32,853 nt of DNA from JASJGK01 sp033791585. Its GTDB lineage: Bacteria > SAR324 > XYD2-FULL-50-16. The stretch spans positions 1-32,853 of the forward strand of contig JASJGK010000024.1 of the NCBI GenBank assembly GCA_033791585.1, written 5' to 3'. Below are positions 23,331 to 31,352 of this stretch, in pieces. The notes under the pieces are model-generated. The model worked only from the letters and a program-made list of their open reading frames with translations, was not told where the DNA came from and did no database searches. The translations under genes were made by a program, and so were the position numbers. The first letter of the stretch is position 1. Each line of letters begins with the position of its first letter.

Positions 23331-23846
23331 GTGGAAGGCTACACGCACATAGGTAATATCTTTAATGTCCATGGCATTAAAGGAGAACTCAAGGTTGCTC
23401 CCTTAAGTGAGGATATAGATTTTTTGAGTTCATTGAAGGTTGTCTATTTGCAGTTTGATGGCGAATTTACCGCCGTCAAGGTAGGTAAAATACGCCCTCA
23501 CAAGAGCTTTTGGCTTTTGGTGTTGGCTGGGGTTGCTGATCGAAATAAGGCAGAAAGCTTAAAGGGACAAGAACTATTTGTCCCTGATGAAATGATTAAG
23601 CCTTTGGATGATGGCGAATTTTTTATTCATGAGGTTATTGGAAAGGAAGTTTACTCCACTGATGACGAGCTTTTAGGCACTGTTGAAGGCTATTTTGAAA
23701 ATGGCGAACAAATGGTTTTTGAGGTCAAAGGGGTTTACGATTTTATGTTTCCCGCTGTTGACGAAATTTTGATTTCGGTTGAAGACGACCGAGTGATCAT
23801 AAAGCCTGTGGAAGGGCTTTTAGACTTGAATCAAAAGAGTGAATAG
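23331..23846 (+). CDS. rimM: Ribosome maturation factor RimM
   Basis: RimM assists maturation of the 30S head by binding S19. The N-terminal beta barrel starts with YTHIGNIFNVHGIKGELKV and includes KVGKIRPHKSFWLLVLAGVADRNKAESLKGQELFV; the C-terminal PRC-barrel part shows IHEVIGKEVY and LLGTVEGYFENGEQMVFEV. Length of 171 is typical. The start is GTG (23331), 5 bases after rpsP, and the end overlaps trmD by 8 bases, indicating translational coupling. Confidence 0.95.
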   Translation: MEGYTHIGNIFNVHGIKGELKVAPLSEDIDFLSSLKVVYLQFDGEFTAVKVGKIRPHKSFWLLVLAGVADRNKAESLKGQELFVPDEMIKPLDDGEFFIHEVIGKEVYSTDDELLGTVEGYFENGEQMVFEVKGVYDFMFPAVDEILISVEDDRVIIKPVEGLLDLNQKSE

Positions 23847-24543
23847 CTTTCACCTTTTTACCCTTTTCCCAAACCTTTTCGAAGGGTTTATGAAAGAGGG
23901 GTTGCTGAGCCAAGCACAGAAGAACGGCCAAATTGAAATTAATTTGGTAAACTACCGTGAATTTGGACTGGGCAAGCATAGAAAAGTGGACGATACACCT
24001 TATGGTGGTGGTGCTGGGATGCTGCTCCGACCTGAACCCATTTTTGGTGCCTTAGAAGACACTGAAAAAAAAATAGGCAGTAAGTTGTATAAAATTTTAC
24101 TCTGCCCGCAAGGTGAACCCTTTAGCCAGAAACTGGCCTGGGAACTGAGTAAAAAAACAGAACCTTTAGCCTTTATAACAGGGCGTTACGAAGGTTTTGA
24201 TGAAAGAATTAGAGAAGAGGTTGACCTTGAAATCAGCCTTGGTGATTTTGTAATGATGGGTGGCGATGTTGCTGCCATGGCTATTATAGAGGCAGTTGGA
24301 CGTTTGGTGCCAGGTGTGATTGGCAATTGGGACTCTTTAATAGAAGAAAGCTTTAGTGGGGCGCTGTTAGAACATCCCCAATATACAAAACCCTTGGAAT
24401 TCCAAGGTAAACATGTTCCAGAGGTTTTAACCTCGGGGCATCACGGAAAAATAAAAGAGTGGCGCTTGAGCAAATCAATTGAGCGCACAAAACAAAGGCG
24501 CCCAGAGCTGTATAAAAAATACCTCGGGGAATCTAAAGAATAA
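23839..24543 (+). CDS. trmD: tRNA (guanine-N1-)-methyltransferase TrmD
   Basis: TrmD methylates G37 of tRNAs reading codons that start with C, using SAM bound in a deep trefoil knot. Motifs are YGGGAGMLLRPEPI (about 55–68), LCPQGEPFSQ (about 88–97), ITGRYEGFDERI (about 113–124) and SLGDFVMMGGDVAAMAIIEAVGRLVPGV (about 133–160). The last is unusual only in GGD where GGE is common. Length of 234 is normal. The start GTG (23839) lies inside rimM; the last 8 bases of rimM overlap. rplS follows after 20 bases. Confidence 0.96.
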   Translation: MNSFHLFTLFPNLFEGFMKEGLLSQAQKNGQIEINLVNYREFGLGKHRKVDDTPYGGGAGMLLRPEPIFGALEDTEKKIGSKLYKILLCPQGEPFSQKLAWELSKKTEPLAFITGRYEGFDERIREEVDLEISLGDFVMMGGDVAAMAIIEAVGRLVPGVIGNWDSLIEESFSGALLEHPQYTKPLEFQGKHVPEVLTSGHHGKIKEWRLSKSIERTKQRRPELYKKYLGESKE

Positions 24544-24563
24544 CATGCAAAGGAGAATGAAGC

Positions 24564-24926
24564 ATGAGTAAAATTATTGAGGCAATTGAAAAGCGTCAGT
24601 TACGGCCAGAACTAACTACTATTGAAGTTGGTTACACTGTAAAGGTGCATTACAGAATTGTAGAAGGTGAAAAAGAACGTATTCAGATTTTTGAAGGTGT
24701 TGTGATCGGCAAGCATTGCGGTGAAAAGAACATTAAGTCTACCTTTACTGTTAGAAAGGTAAGCCAAGGATTTGGAATTGAAAGAGTTTTCCCTCTTCAT
24801 AGCCCAAGAATCGAAAAGCTAGAAGTTCTTCGTGTTGGTAAAGTTCGTAGAGCAAAACTCTATTACTTACGTGACCGTTTTGGTAAAGCTGCTCGTATTA
24901 AAGAAAAAATGAGACCTCGTACTTAG
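24564..24926 (+). CDS. rplS: 50S ribosomal protein L19
   Basis: L19 lies at the subunit interface of the large subunit. The 120-residue sequence shows VGYTVKVHYRIVEGEKERIQIFEGVVIG, TFTVRKVSQGFGIERVFPLHSPRIEKLEVLR and KVRRAKLYYLRDRFGKAARIKE, all typical. ATG at 24564 with AAGGAG at 24550–24555. It belongs to the S16–RimM–TrmD–L19 operon. Confidence 0.98.
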   Translation: MSKIIEAIEKRQLRPELTTIEVGYTVKVHYRIVEGEKERIQIFEGVVIGKHCGEKNIKSTFTVRKVSQGFGIERVFPLHSPRIEKLEVLRVGKVRRAKLYYLRDRFGKAARIKEKMRPRT

Positions 24927-24946
24927 TAGTTTTTTAGGGGTTCAAT

Positions 24947-25309
24947 TTGATTGACCTGAGAAAAAAAACCGGGGACAAAGGCGAAAAGCTCGCCTTAAAA
25001 CATTTAAAAGCTAAAGGTTACAAACTCCTAGAAAAGAACTGGCGTAAAGTCGGGGGGGAGTTGGATTTGATTATGGTAGATGGTGAGTTTATTATCTTTG
25101 TAGAGGTAAAAACAAGAAACAACGACAAAAGTCAAGTCAGCCCTAAGTTACAAATGACGAAGAATAAAATTTTGCAGGTCAGAAAAATCGCCCAATACTA
25201 TTTATTGGAAAAGCGAAACGAAGACTTGCAACCAAGATTTGATTTTGTGGGCATCACTTTGAAGGCTGATGAAAAACCCGAAATTGAACACATAGAAAAT
25301 GCCTTTTAA
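24947..25309 (+). CDS. YraN/UPF0102 family endonuclease-like protein
   Basis: This 120-residue protein has the restriction-endonuclease-like fold of the YraN family. The signature is NWRKVGGELDLIMVDGEFIIFVEVKTRNND: Glu and Asp of GELDLI and the E-x-K of VEVKTR form the expected metal-binding nuclease site. The helix GDKGEKLALKHLKAKGYKLLEKN precedes it as in relatives. Its physiological role is unknown; it is often near ribosomal or Mg chelatase-like genes. Start is TTG 24947, supported by AGGGG (24936–24940) six bases upstream. It sits 20 bases after rplS and 21 before rpsT. Confidence 0.93.
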   Translation: MIDLRKKTGDKGEKLALKHLKAKGYKLLEKNWRKVGGELDLIMVDGEFIIFVEVKTRNNDKSQVSPKLQMTKNKILQVRKIAQYYLLEKRNEDLQPRFDFVGITLKADEKPEIEHIENAF

Positions 25310-25330
25310 TTAATTAACCGAGGAAGAACA

Positions 25331-25603
25331 TTGGCAAATCATAAGTCTGCTATAAAAAGAGCTAAGCAAAACGAAAGAAGAAGAATTCACAACAGAACCA
25401 TTCGGTCGGCTTACAGAACTGAAATCAAAAAGTTTAACGCTTTGATTGATGCTGGATCTAAAGAAGAAGCAACAGCAGCTTTACCTGCAGTACAAAAAGT
25501 TATTGATAAGGCTTGCTCTAAAGGCATTATCAAGAAAAATAGTGCTAGTAGAAAAAAGTCACGTCTTACTATTAGTTTGAATAAAGCTTTAGCAGCAGCT
25601 TAA
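25331..25603 (+). CDS. rpsT: 30S ribosomal protein S20
   Basis: S20 is a small helical protein of the 30S body. The 90-residue sequence MANHKSAIKRAKQNERRRIHNRTIRSAYRTEIKKF is typical (written here only in part), with HKNSASRKKSRLT-like C-terminal region KKNSASRKKSRL. The start is TTG (25331), with AGGAAG at 25321–25326. E. coli rpsT also uses a UUG start, which is thought to help autoregulation, and the same may apply here. Its placement directly in front of mqnD, dnaG and rpoD is unusual. Confidence 0.97.
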   Translation: MANHKSAIKRAKQNERRRIHNRTIRSAYRTEIKKFNALIDAGSKEEATAALPAVQKVIDKACSKGIIKKNSASRKKSRLTISLNKALAAA

Positions 25604-25607
25604 GTTT

Positions 25608-25637
25608 TAGCCTTTTTTTTAAACGGCAAAAAGGCTA
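25608..25637 (+). promoter_or_regulatory. 10-bp perfect hairpin covering the mqnD ribosome binding site
   Basis: TAGCCTTTTT (25608–25617) and AAAAAGGCTA (25628–25637) pair perfectly around a 10-base loop. The right arm contains AAAGG, the likely Shine–Dalgarno sequence for the ATG at 25639. Folded RNA would therefore limit mqnD translation. The T-run lies in the left arm, so it does not look like a normal terminator, though attenuation is possible. Confidence 0.6.
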
Positions 25638-25638
25638 C

Positions 25639-26466
25639 ATGCAAACTCTTTCTTTAGGCTTTTCTCCATGCCCAAATGACACCTACATCTTTGATGCCTT
25701 GGTGCATAGAAAGATTGCTGTACCCTTTTCCTTTGATCTTTGGATCAAGGATGTCGAAGATTTAAACGTTCGAGCAAAGACTAGGGCGCTGGATGTAACC
25801 AAAATTTCAATCCATGCCTGGTTTCATTTGCTTGAAAAGTATAACTTGCTTCCCAGCGGAGGGGCAGCAGGTCGGGGATGTGGTCCCCTTTTAATTTCTA
25901 GGGATGGAAAAGAATTGACCCAAGGCATTATTGCCTTGCCTGGTGAGCTTACGACAGCTAATTTGCTGTTTCAATTAGCTTATCCAGGAAATTTTACATT
26001 GGTTTTTATGCCCTTTGAAACAATTATGCCTGCCATCAAAGACGGAAAAGTTGATGCTGGGGTGATTATCCATGAATCTCGTTTTACCTATGCTGCCCAG
26101 GGCCTGAAAAAGGTTTCTGATCTTGGCCAGTGGTGGGAAAAGGAAACCAGTCTGCCTATCCCCTTGGGCGGAATACTAGTAGCAAAGGATCTAGATAAAA
26201 AGACCCAAGAAACCTTAGGTCACAAGATCAAAGAATCCATCCAATTTGCCCAAAATAATGCATCAGCTCCTTTGGATTTTATTAAAGAACACTCCCAAGA
26301 ATTAGAAACGAACGTTGTGACAAGTCACATTGATTTATATGTAAATGAGTTTTCTCTAGATTTTGGAAGTGAAGGAAAAGAGGCCATAGAGGTTTTGTAT
26401 CACTCTTGTGTAAAGGCTGGTATTGTAAAGGATCAGGGGAGCTTAGCCCCCCATTTGGTAGGGTAG
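25639..26466 (+). CDS. mqnD: 1,4-dihydroxy-6-naphthoate synthase MqnD (futalosine pathway)
   Basis: MqnD opens the cyclic dehypoxanthine futalosine to 1,4-dihydroxy-6-naphthoate in the futalosine route to menaquinone. The start SLGFSPCPNDTYIFDALVH is diagnostic, and DVTKISIHAW, GRGCGPLL and AGVIIHESRFTY follow; the His in IIHES is at residue 145, the position of the base reported for the Thermus enzyme. Length is 275. It lies between rpsT and dnaG (6 bases before dnaG), an uncommon place. Other mqn genes are not in the window. The hairpin right before it overlaps its binding site. Confusion with MqnA is unlikely because MqnA lacks the NDTYIFDAL start. Confidence 0.93.
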   Translation: MQTLSLGFSPCPNDTYIFDALVHRKIAVPFSFDLWIKDVEDLNVRAKTRALDVTKISIHAWFHLLEKYNLLPSGGAAGRGCGPLLISRDGKELTQGIIALPGELTTANLLFQLAYPGNFTLVFMPFETIMPAIKDGKVDAGVIIHESRFTYAAQGLKKVSDLGQWWEKETSLPIPLGGILVAKDLDKKTQETLGHKIKESIQFAQNNASAPLDFIKEHSQELETNVVTSHIDLYVNEFSLDFGSEGKEAIEVLYHSCVKAGIVKDQGSLAPHLVG

Positions 26467-26472
26467 CAGGTC

Positions 26473-28278
26473 GTGGCTTCGGGCATGATTCCCAAGGAAC
26501 AGGTGGACCAAGTTGCCGCTGCAACTGACATCGTGGCTTTGGTCAGTGGTTACGTTCAGTTAAAAAATGCAGGCAAGAACCTAACGGGTCTTTGTCCATT
26601 TCATAATGAAAGGTCACCCTCTTTTGTGGTGACCCCAGCTAGACAGAGCTACCATTGTTTTGGTTGCGGGGTGCACGGCGACCCTATTCGGTTCCTCATG
26701 GAAATCGAAAATTTGCCTTTTGTAGACTCGGTTGAGCGTTTGGCTGAGCAAGCGGGTATCGCGTTAAATAGAAAGTCTAAGGGTGCTGTACCCAAGGTGA
26801 CAGATGGACTGGTTAAGGCTTTAGAAGATGCCTTCCACTACTACCGAAATGCTCTGGCAAATGCTGGGGAAGGTAGTAAGATTTGGAACTACTTAAAAGA
26901 CCGAAATTTATCCCCTGAAATGGTGGAAAAGTTTCAACTTGGTTATATCGGCCCAGGTTGGACACAAATGTTTGACCATCTTTCGAAAAAAGGTTTTAGC
27001 GAAAAGCAACTTTTAGCCACAGGTTTGGTTAAGGAAGGTGAAAAAGGTGGTGTTTACGACCGCTTGAGAGACAGATTATTGTTTCCCCTGCGAGATGTGC
27101 AAGGTCGGCTTTTGGGTTTTGCTGGTAGGTCTTTAGGTGATGATTTGCCAAAGTATTTGAATCCTCCTGAAACGGAGCTTTATAAAAAGTCACAAGGCTT
27201 TTATGGGGCCTTTCAGGCTAGAGATTCCATCCGCAAAAGCGGCAAGGTTTTACTAGTAGAAGGCTATATGGATGCCATTCGCTTGAGTGAGCAAGGCTGG
27301 CCTGAAACGGTTGCTGCCTGCGGCACAGCTTTGAACGATGGTCATATTCAGGCTCTGAAGCGATTGGGCTCACCTGAGTTAGTTATTTTGATGGATGGTG
27401 ACAAGGCAGGTATTAAAGCTGCATATAAGTCGGCCACTCTCTGTTTAGAAAAGGGTTTGGATTCTAAAGTTTTGGTCTTGCCTGATGGCTTGGACCCAGA
27501 TGATTTTTTTAGGTCCTATGAGCCAACAGATTTTGCGAATCTCTTAAATAAAGCGCCCAGCGATTATCAATATCTGCTTGGGGCTGCAAAGGGTTCCATG
27601 GAGGGGTTGGGGTTAGAAGCCCAAAGAAAGGTGATTGATGACCTTGTTTCCATGGCAAAAAATATGACTAGCCCCATAAAAAGGGATCTGGTTTACAAAG
27701 AAATTGCTGAGACCTTTGGGCTGAACCCCCAGAGTTTTGGGGTTACCCAAAATACTGTGAAACAAGCCCCTGCGGCAGAGGCGCGCGCTACACAGGCACC
27801 AAGGCAGATTTTAACGGCTCCAGCTAGGCTAGGCCAAGGATTTTTACAACGCTTCCCAGAAGAAAGCCAGATTTTGGTTTTCCTCTTTAGCGAGCCCTTA
27901 GAAAAGGGAAAAATAACCGATTGGGTTAAGGTAGAGTATTTTGAACAGCCCGAATTAAAGGCACTCTACAGAAGAATGATACAAATTCCCTTAGAGGATT
28001 TGGTGGATATGCGTGCCATTGATTTTGCCGATCTCTTTTCTGAGTATAGCGGCTTGATCATGGAGCTACTAGATAGCGCTAAGGGTTATACCTTAGAAGC
28101 AAAGATATTGGCTGAAAAGCTGATTAAAAAAGTTAGAAAAAACCTGCCACAGAAAATTAGAATGGCTCAGTCTCAAGGCGACGAGAAACTGGTTCTATCT
28201 CTGCTACAGGAACAAAAAGAGGTTACTGCTTTGATCAGGCAGTTGGACCCGAGAAACCCAACCACTAAAGTGAGGTAA
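26473..28278 (+). CDS. dnaG: DNA primase DnaG
   Basis: Primase makes the RNA primers for replication. The CHC2 zinc finger is C41-x-x-H44 … C62-x-x-C65 (CPFHNERSPSF and YHCFGCGVHGD). The TOPRIM catalytic part holds VEGYMDAIRL (E263) and LMDGDKAGIKAA (D308, D310). The C-terminal third (about 450–600) would bind DnaB helicase. Length 601 is normal. The start is GTG 26473: MASGMIP resembles the MAGRIP start of the E. coli protein. An ATG at 26485 would shorten it by four residues. It is 6 bases after mqnD and 4 before rpoD, a strong sign of one operon. Confidence 0.97.
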   Translation: MASGMIPKEQVDQVAAATDIVALVSGYVQLKNAGKNLTGLCPFHNERSPSFVVTPARQSYHCFGCGVHGDPIRFLMEIENLPFVDSVERLAEQAGIALNRKSKGAVPKVTDGLVKALEDAFHYYRNALANAGEGSKIWNYLKDRNLSPEMVEKFQLGYIGPGWTQMFDHLSKKGFSEKQLLATGLVKEGEKGGVYDRLRDRLLFPLRDVQGRLLGFAGRSLGDDLPKYLNPPETELYKKSQGFYGAFQARDSIRKSGKVLLVEGYMDAIRLSEQGWPETVAACGTALNDGHIQALKRLGSPELVILMDGDKAGIKAAYKSATLCLEKGLDSKVLVLPDGLDPDDFFRSYEPTDFANLLNKAPSDYQYLLGAAKGSMEGLGLEAQRKVIDDLVSMAKNMTSPIKRDLVYKEIAETFGLNPQSFGVTQNTVKQAPAAEARATQAPRQILTAPARLGQGFLQRFPEESQILVFLFSEPLEKGKITDWVKVEYFEQPELKALYRRMIQIPLEDLVDMRAIDFADLFSEYSGLIMELLDSAKGYTLEAKILAEKLIKKVRKNLPQKIRMAQSQGDEKLVLSLLQEQKEVTALIRQLDPRNPTTKVR

Positions 28279-28282
28279 ACAC

Positions 28283-30085
28283 ATGAGTGAAAAGAAGGAA
28301 ATGAAAGAAAAGGCGGCTAAAATCGGCGAAAAGGAACTTCTTAAGATTACCAGAAACCTTGCTGATAAAGGAAAGGAAAAGGGGTTTTTAACGGAAGACG
28401 AAATCATCGATATGTTCCCAGTTGAGCCAGACCCAAAAGTTTTGACTGGTATCTACGAGTTCTTAGAAAGTAGTAATATTGAGGTTGTAGATTCCCACAC
28501 CGCCAACCCACCTAAGAGCAAAAAGAAATCAGACGACGAAGACGCTGAGTTTGACGATGATGCCAAGGCGCAGGCTGCCCAAGAGCAAAACTCTGATGAT
28601 CCTGTACGTATGTATTTGCGTGAAATGGGCTCCATCAAGCTTTTAACTCGTGAAGGTGAAGTTCAAATTGCCAAGAAAATCGAGAAGGGCCAGCATGAAA
28701 TGTTGGATATCCTTCTACGTAGCGAGTTGATCGTTAACTATCTTTTTGATCTAGGCAAAAAACTTAAAAATAACAAGGCCCGAGCCAGAGACATTGTTAG
28801 TGGTATTGATGAAGATGATCAGGTAATTGAAGAGGAATCTGAGGCGGCGGCACAAGTTATTGTGAAGTTAGAAGAAGCCAAAAAGGTTTTTGATACAAGA
28901 AACAAGTCCATTGCTAAGGCTGCACTTGCAAAAGATGAAAAGAAGATCGCTAGCCTAACAAAGGATGTCGAAGAATTACGTTATGAGCTTTTGACAATTT
29001 TAAGAAGCATCAATTTTAACACCAAACAAATTGATACCATGTTCCGTGTGATGTTACATCACAACGATAAAATCGATTTAACCTTTACTCAGTTATCACG
29101 CTACCAGAGGGACTTAAAGGCTCCTGTGGCCAAAGTAGACGATTTAGTATTGTCTTGGGTTGAAGATGATAGAAAAAATAACGAAGATCTTGAATCTAAA
29201 ATTAAAACTCTAACAACTCATTCCTTCCGAGTTGCCAGAAGAATTTTAGAAAAGGTACAAGCTGGTGGACGAAGAATCGATAAGATGATCGCCCAAACGG
29301 ATGTAGTCTTGGATAAATTTCGTGGCGAGATTAAAAAATTGAAACTGGCTGAAAGAAAGGTTTCCCTGGCAAAGAGCCAATTGGTGGAAGCCAACTTACG
29401 TTTGGTTATATCCATTGCAAAAAAATATACCAACCGTGGGCTTCAGTTCTTGGACCTAATCCAAGAGGGCAATATCGGTTTAATGAAAGCTGTGGATAAA
29501 TTCGAGTACCGACGTGGTTACAAGTTTTCAACCTACGCAACTTGGTGGATTCGCCAAGCCATTACTAGGGCCATTGCTGATCAGGCTAGAACCATCCGAA
29601 TCCCTGTTCACATGATTGAAACCATCAATAAACTGATCCGCACCTCTCGTCATTTAGTTCAGGAATTAGGTCGTGAGCCTAGCCCTGAAGAGATTGCAGA
29701 GAAGATGGAACTGCCTGTTGATAAAGTGAGAAAAGTTCTGAAAATCGCTAAAGAGCCTATTAGTTTGGAAACACCAATTGGTGATGAAGATGATAGTCAT
29801 TTAGGTGACTTTATCCCTGATGCATCGGCTGTATTGCCATCAGAATCAGTGGTGAATACTTATTTAGCTGATGTAACTCGTTCTGTACTATCTACTTTGA
29901 CCCCTCGTGAAGAGAAGGTCTTGAAAATGCGTTTTGGAATTGACGAGAAAAAAGATCATACTCTAGAAGAAGTGGGTCAGGATTTTGATGTTACCCGTGA
30001 GCGTATTCGTCAGATCGAAGCTAAGGCCTTACGTAAGCTACGTCACCCCACAAGATCTAGGATGTTAAAGAGTTTCTATGAGTAA
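28283..30085 (+). CDS. rpoD: RNA polymerase primary sigma factor RpoD (sigma-70)
   Basis: The housekeeping sigma factor directs RNA polymerase to most promoters. Region 1.1 (about 1–70) is followed by an acidic linker, region 1.2 (DDPVRMYLREMGSIKLL, about 105–121), a long non-conserved region (about 130–350), region 2 (LVEANLRLVISIAKKYTNRG through YATWWIRQAITRAIADQAR, about 367–436), region 3 and region 4 (LSTLTPREEKVLKMRFG; helix-turn-helix DVTRERIRQIEAKALRKLR). Length of 600 is typical of a proteobacterial RpoD. ATG at 28283 with GAGG before it. The end overlaps the LOG gene by 8 bases. It forms a macromolecular-synthesis-like block with dnaG. Confidence 0.98.
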   Translation: MSEKKEMKEKAAKIGEKELLKITRNLADKGKEKGFLTEDEIIDMFPVEPDPKVLTGIYEFLESSNIEVVDSHTANPPKSKKKSDDEDAEFDDDAKAQAAQEQNSDDPVRMYLREMGSIKLLTREGEVQIAKKIEKGQHEMLDILLRSELIVNYLFDLGKKLKNNKARARDIVSGIDEDDQVIEEESEAAAQVIVKLEEAKKVFDTRNKSIAKAALAKDEKKIASLTKDVEELRYELLTILRSINFNTKQIDTMFRVMLHHNDKIDLTFTQLSRYQRDLKAPVAKVDDLVLSWVEDDRKNNEDLESKIKTLTTHSFRVARRILEKVQAGGRRIDKMIAQTDVVLDKFRGEIKKLKLAERKVSLAKSQLVEANLRLVISIAKKYTNRGLQFLDLIQEGNIGLMKAVDKFEYRRGYKFSTYATWWIRQAITRAIADQARTIRIPVHMIETINKLIRTSRHLVQELGREPSPEEIAEKMELPVDKVRKVLKIAKEPISLETPIGDEDDSHLGDFIPDASAVLPSESVVNTYLADVTRSVLSTLTPREEKVLKMRFGIDEKKDHTLEEVGQDFDVTRERIRQIEAKALRKLRHPTRSRMLKSFYE

Positions 30086-30617
30086 GCGCAATCTTTGTGT
30101 TTTCTGTGGTTCTCGGTTAGGGAAAGACCCTGATTTTAAAAACGCAGCCATCCAAGTAGCTGATTTTATGGCAAAGGGTGGCTGGGACTTGGTTTATGGT
30201 GGTGGCTCAGTAGGTTTAATGGGTGTCATCGCCGATCAGGCCTTAACTAATGGCTGCAAGGTTACAGGCGTGATTCCCCATTACATTCATGAGCTTGAAG
30301 TTGGTCATTCCGCTTTAAGTGAAACGATTTTCACTGAGGATATGCAGACACGAAAGGCTTTGATGGCTGAGAAGTCAGATGCCTTTTTGATTCTCCCTGG
30401 TGGCTTTGGAACCTTAGATGAACTTTTTGAGTTTGCGGCCCTTTCTCAGCTCAACCAACACCAAAAACCTTTGGTTCTTTTTAACCAAAAGGGTTTTTAT
30501 GATCCCCTTGTGGCGCAGATCCAAATTATGGAATCCCAAGATTTTTTAAATTCTGAAACAGCCGGAATCATTAAGGAAGCTAAATCTGTTACAGAAATCT
30601 TCCAGATCCTTTCATAG
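30078..30617 (+). CDS. LOG family protein (TIGR00730 Rossmann fold; cytokinin-riboside-phosphate hydrolase-like)
   Basis: LOG proteins release the base from nucleoside monophosphates; bacterial members act on AMP or cytokinin ribotides, with physiological role often unclear. Motifs: VFCGSRLG, DLVYGGGSVGLMG, and the PGGFGTLDELFE signature (PGGxGTxxE), plus TRKALMAEKSDAFLILPGG. Length is 179. Its ATG at 30078 lies inside the end of rpoD (8-base overlap), so translation is coupled. No gene follows directly, and the 131-base gap downstream has no clear terminator. Confidence 0.93.
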   Translation: MSKRNLCVFCGSRLGKDPDFKNAAIQVADFMAKGGWDLVYGGGSVGLMGVIADQALTNGCKVTGVIPHYIHELEVGHSALSETIFTEDMQTRKALMAEKSDAFLILPGGFGTLDELFEFAALSQLNQHQKPLVLFNQKGFYDPLVAQIQIMESQDFLNSETAGIIKEAKSVTEIFQILS

Positions 30618-30748
30618 TAGTGGCATAGGTCGATAATGAAATTAAATTCATAAAGCCTGTTTTGTAAACTATCCTTCTATCTTTTTCTTATTTTTTTAGT
30701 ATAGTGGTCAATCCTGTAGCAAGGGTAACACTTAATTAGTCTAAAAAT
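30618..30748 (+). other. Gap between LOG gene and SigZ-like gene
   Basis: This AT-rich, pyrimidine-rich stretch holds no reading frame and no clear hairpin terminator. A TATAGT hexamer at 30700–30705 could be a −10 box, but no matching −35 box is seen, so I make no promoter call. Confidence 0.3.
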
Positions 30749-31210
30749 ATGAGTATTCATAATATCAAAAGTACCTTTGAAAAAGATGTTACATCTTTTG
30801 TCGCCTTAAAGTTTCCAGAGTCAGAACACCAACGGGAGTTAAGTGTAAAGCTGTTGGACTCAATAACCATAAATATCCCCAATTGGAAAGAATCAAGAAA
30901 GCTTTCTGGTTGGATTCATGGGTTGGTTGCTGAAGTTATCGCTGAAGAATTAGAAAAGGGGAAATCGCAGATCGGTGGTCCCCTTTATGACGCTAGAGCT
31001 GACTTGAGCATTATGATCAAGCCGATCATCGATTTGACACCTGAAAATTATCATCAGGCTTTGATTTTTAGCGAGATTGAGGGCAAAACTCAAAAGCAGA
31101 TTTCCACAGAATTACATACTAGTTTGACTGTAGTTAAGGGCATTTTACACAATGGCCGAACTATGATGAAGCACATTTTATTGCAGTGTTTTTTTGACGT
31201 TAAAAAGTAG
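30749..31210 (+). CDS. Divergent small sigma-factor-like protein (SigZ/ECF-type)
   Basis: This 153-residue protein has a recognisable sigma region 4 at about 94–146: DLTPENYHQALIFSEIEGKTQKQISTELHTSLTVVKGIL then NGRTMMKHILLQC, the pattern of the SigZ branch (‘LPEKYREAL.LTDIEGLSQKEAAEKLGLSLS..KSRVQRGRKKLKE.LL.CC’). The N-terminal part (about 8–70) could be a reduced region 2: KLSGWIHGLVAEVIAEELEK resembles the helix that follows the −10 contact (usually ‘W…IArN…D..R’). Key basic residues of regions 2 and 4 are replaced (NGR for QRGR; no RN..D..R), so DNA binding may be weak. It has no clear binding site before ATG 30749. It follows the rpoD operon after 131 bases. An anti-sigma partner is not in the window. 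Confidence 0.6.
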   Translation: MSIHNIKSTFEKDVTSFVALKFPESEHQRELSVKLLDSITINIPNWKESRKLSGWIHGLVAEVIAEELEKGKSQIGGPLYDARADLSIMIKPIIDLTPENYHQALIFSEIEGKTQKQISTELHTSLTVVKGILHNGRTMMKHILLQCFFDVKK

Positions 31211-31352
31211 CTTAGTTTTTAGCCCTAAGTCTTACCCCGTCAAATCAAACTCAAAGTGCAAGAAAAACTGGAATTGCCTTGACTAATAAAAGCAACCTGT
31301 TGTCTCCTTTAGGTTAAGACAAAATTGACCCCAAAATAACTGAGACAAAATA

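Noticed and set aside
31211..31352. T-box or other riboswitch before aspS
   Set aside because: No conserved T-box core sequence or antiterminator was visible; only a short CTTAG…CTAAG stem and a repeated GACAAAAT.
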